In this document: positions 63,773 to 64,000 of the stretch, piece by piece
Layout: every line of letters starts with the position of its first letter
Numbering within the stretch: position 1 is the stretch's first letter
DNA from: Pseudescherichia vulneris NBRC 102420
GTDB taxonomy: Bacteria > Pseudomonadota > Gammaproteobacteria > Enterobacterales > Enterobacteriaceae
Assembly: GCF_000759795.1 (NCBI RefSeq)
Contig: NZ_BBMZ01000007.1
Span: forward strand, 1 to 64,000
Direction of reading: 5' to 3'
DNA length: 64,000 bases
Notes under the pieces: generated by a model
What the model was told of the DNA's origin: nothing
The model's database searches: none
The model's input: the letters and a program-made list of their open reading frames with translations, nothing else
Made by a program: the position numbers and the translations under genes

Positions 63773-64000
63773 GGGTTGTCAGCAGCCTGATGGGGCTGCT
63801 GTGCCTCCGCCTGACGCTTATAGCGGCGTGCCAGCACGGCACAGACCATCAGCTGGATCTGGTGGAAGATCATCAGCGGCAGCACCATCATCCCAATCAC
63901 TGAGGTTGGGAAAAGGATATTGGCCATCGGGATGCCGTTGGCTAGGCTCTTTTTCGAACCGCAGAAGACGATGGTAATTTCATCGGCTTTATTAAAGCCG
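63769..64000 (-). CDS. yfeH: YfeH, bile acid:Na+ symporter family (C-terminal part)
   Basis: The frame is open from the window edge to TAA at 63769-63771, 76 residues. GFNKADEITIVFCGSKKSLA and PMANILFPTSVIGMMVLPLM identify the last helices of a BASS-type transporter, and its place after ypeB is that of K-12 yfeH. The tail (YKRQAEAQQPHQAADNP) is cytosolic. The rest of the gene lies outside the window. Confidence 0.9.
   Translation of the reverse strand, partial: GFNKADEITIVFCGSKKSLANGIPMANILFPTSVIGMMVLPLMIFHQIQLMVCAVLARRYKRQAEAQQPHQAADNP

Overview
The window is a chromosomal segment of a bacterium of the family Enterobacteriaceae (E. coli/Salmonella/Enterobacter-like). Most proteins between about 8.4 kb and 64 kb are instantly recognisable as E. 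coli K-12 orthologues of near-identical length, in the K-12 order running yfgG-yfgF-ppx-ppk-purN-purM-upp-uraA-hda to cysK-cysZ-zipA-ligA-ypeB-yfeH. Genus cannot be fixed by reading alone. Several K-12 blocks are absent at their usual places: hyf (between perM and bcp), aegA/narQ (between acrD and nudK), eut (between maeB and hemF), yfeZ, murPQR/yfeW (between yfeX and cysP) and yfgHI.

Bases 1-5.6 kb are an AT-richer accessory island. It holds a decayed conjugation gene (trbL, at least three frame disruptions), an orphan VbhA-type Fic antitoxin fused to a helix-turn-helix domain, and a complete orphan type VI secretion effector module: an EagR/DcrB-like chaperone, a prePAAR+PAAR membrane-spanning effector with a variable C-terminal toxin, and a Tsi6-like immunity gene. 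These are followed by a stop-interrupted remnant, a DUF943 gene and a small membrane protein. Near-identical terminators bracket the conjugation/effector block. From 5.7 to 8.4 kb there is a non-K-12 cassette: a GNAT acetyltransferase and an MFS transporter divergent from a LysR regulator.

The core region groups by function. (a) c-di-GMP hydrolysis (yfgF) and polyphosphate (ppk-ppx). (b) Purine and pyrimidine metabolism: purMN and purC each have a PurR box, and upp-uraA keeps the UTP-sensing start region. (c) Replication control and envelope: hda, bepA, perM, bcp, gcvR, dapA-bamC, amiA, yfeY, zipA. (d) Lysine/peptidoglycan precursors: dapA, dapE. (e) tRNA modification: tmcA. (f) Drug efflux: acrD with a candidate BaeR box. 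(g) Central carbon: tktB-talA, maeB, ptsHI-crr. (h) Heme: hemF, yfeX. (i) Sulfur assimilation: cysPTWA-cysM, cysK, cysZ. (j) DNA ligation: ligA.

A second small accessory spot sits at 47.8-49.5 kb, where K-12 has the mur genes. It carries an OprD-family porin followed by a small PapI/FaeA-like winged-helix protein. REP/BIME elements lie after hda, perM, ypfH and cysA. Two short perfect tandem duplications abut stop codons (3 x 17 bp after uraA, 2 x 16 bp at pdxK). No tRNA, rRNA, CRISPR array or intact transposase was seen.
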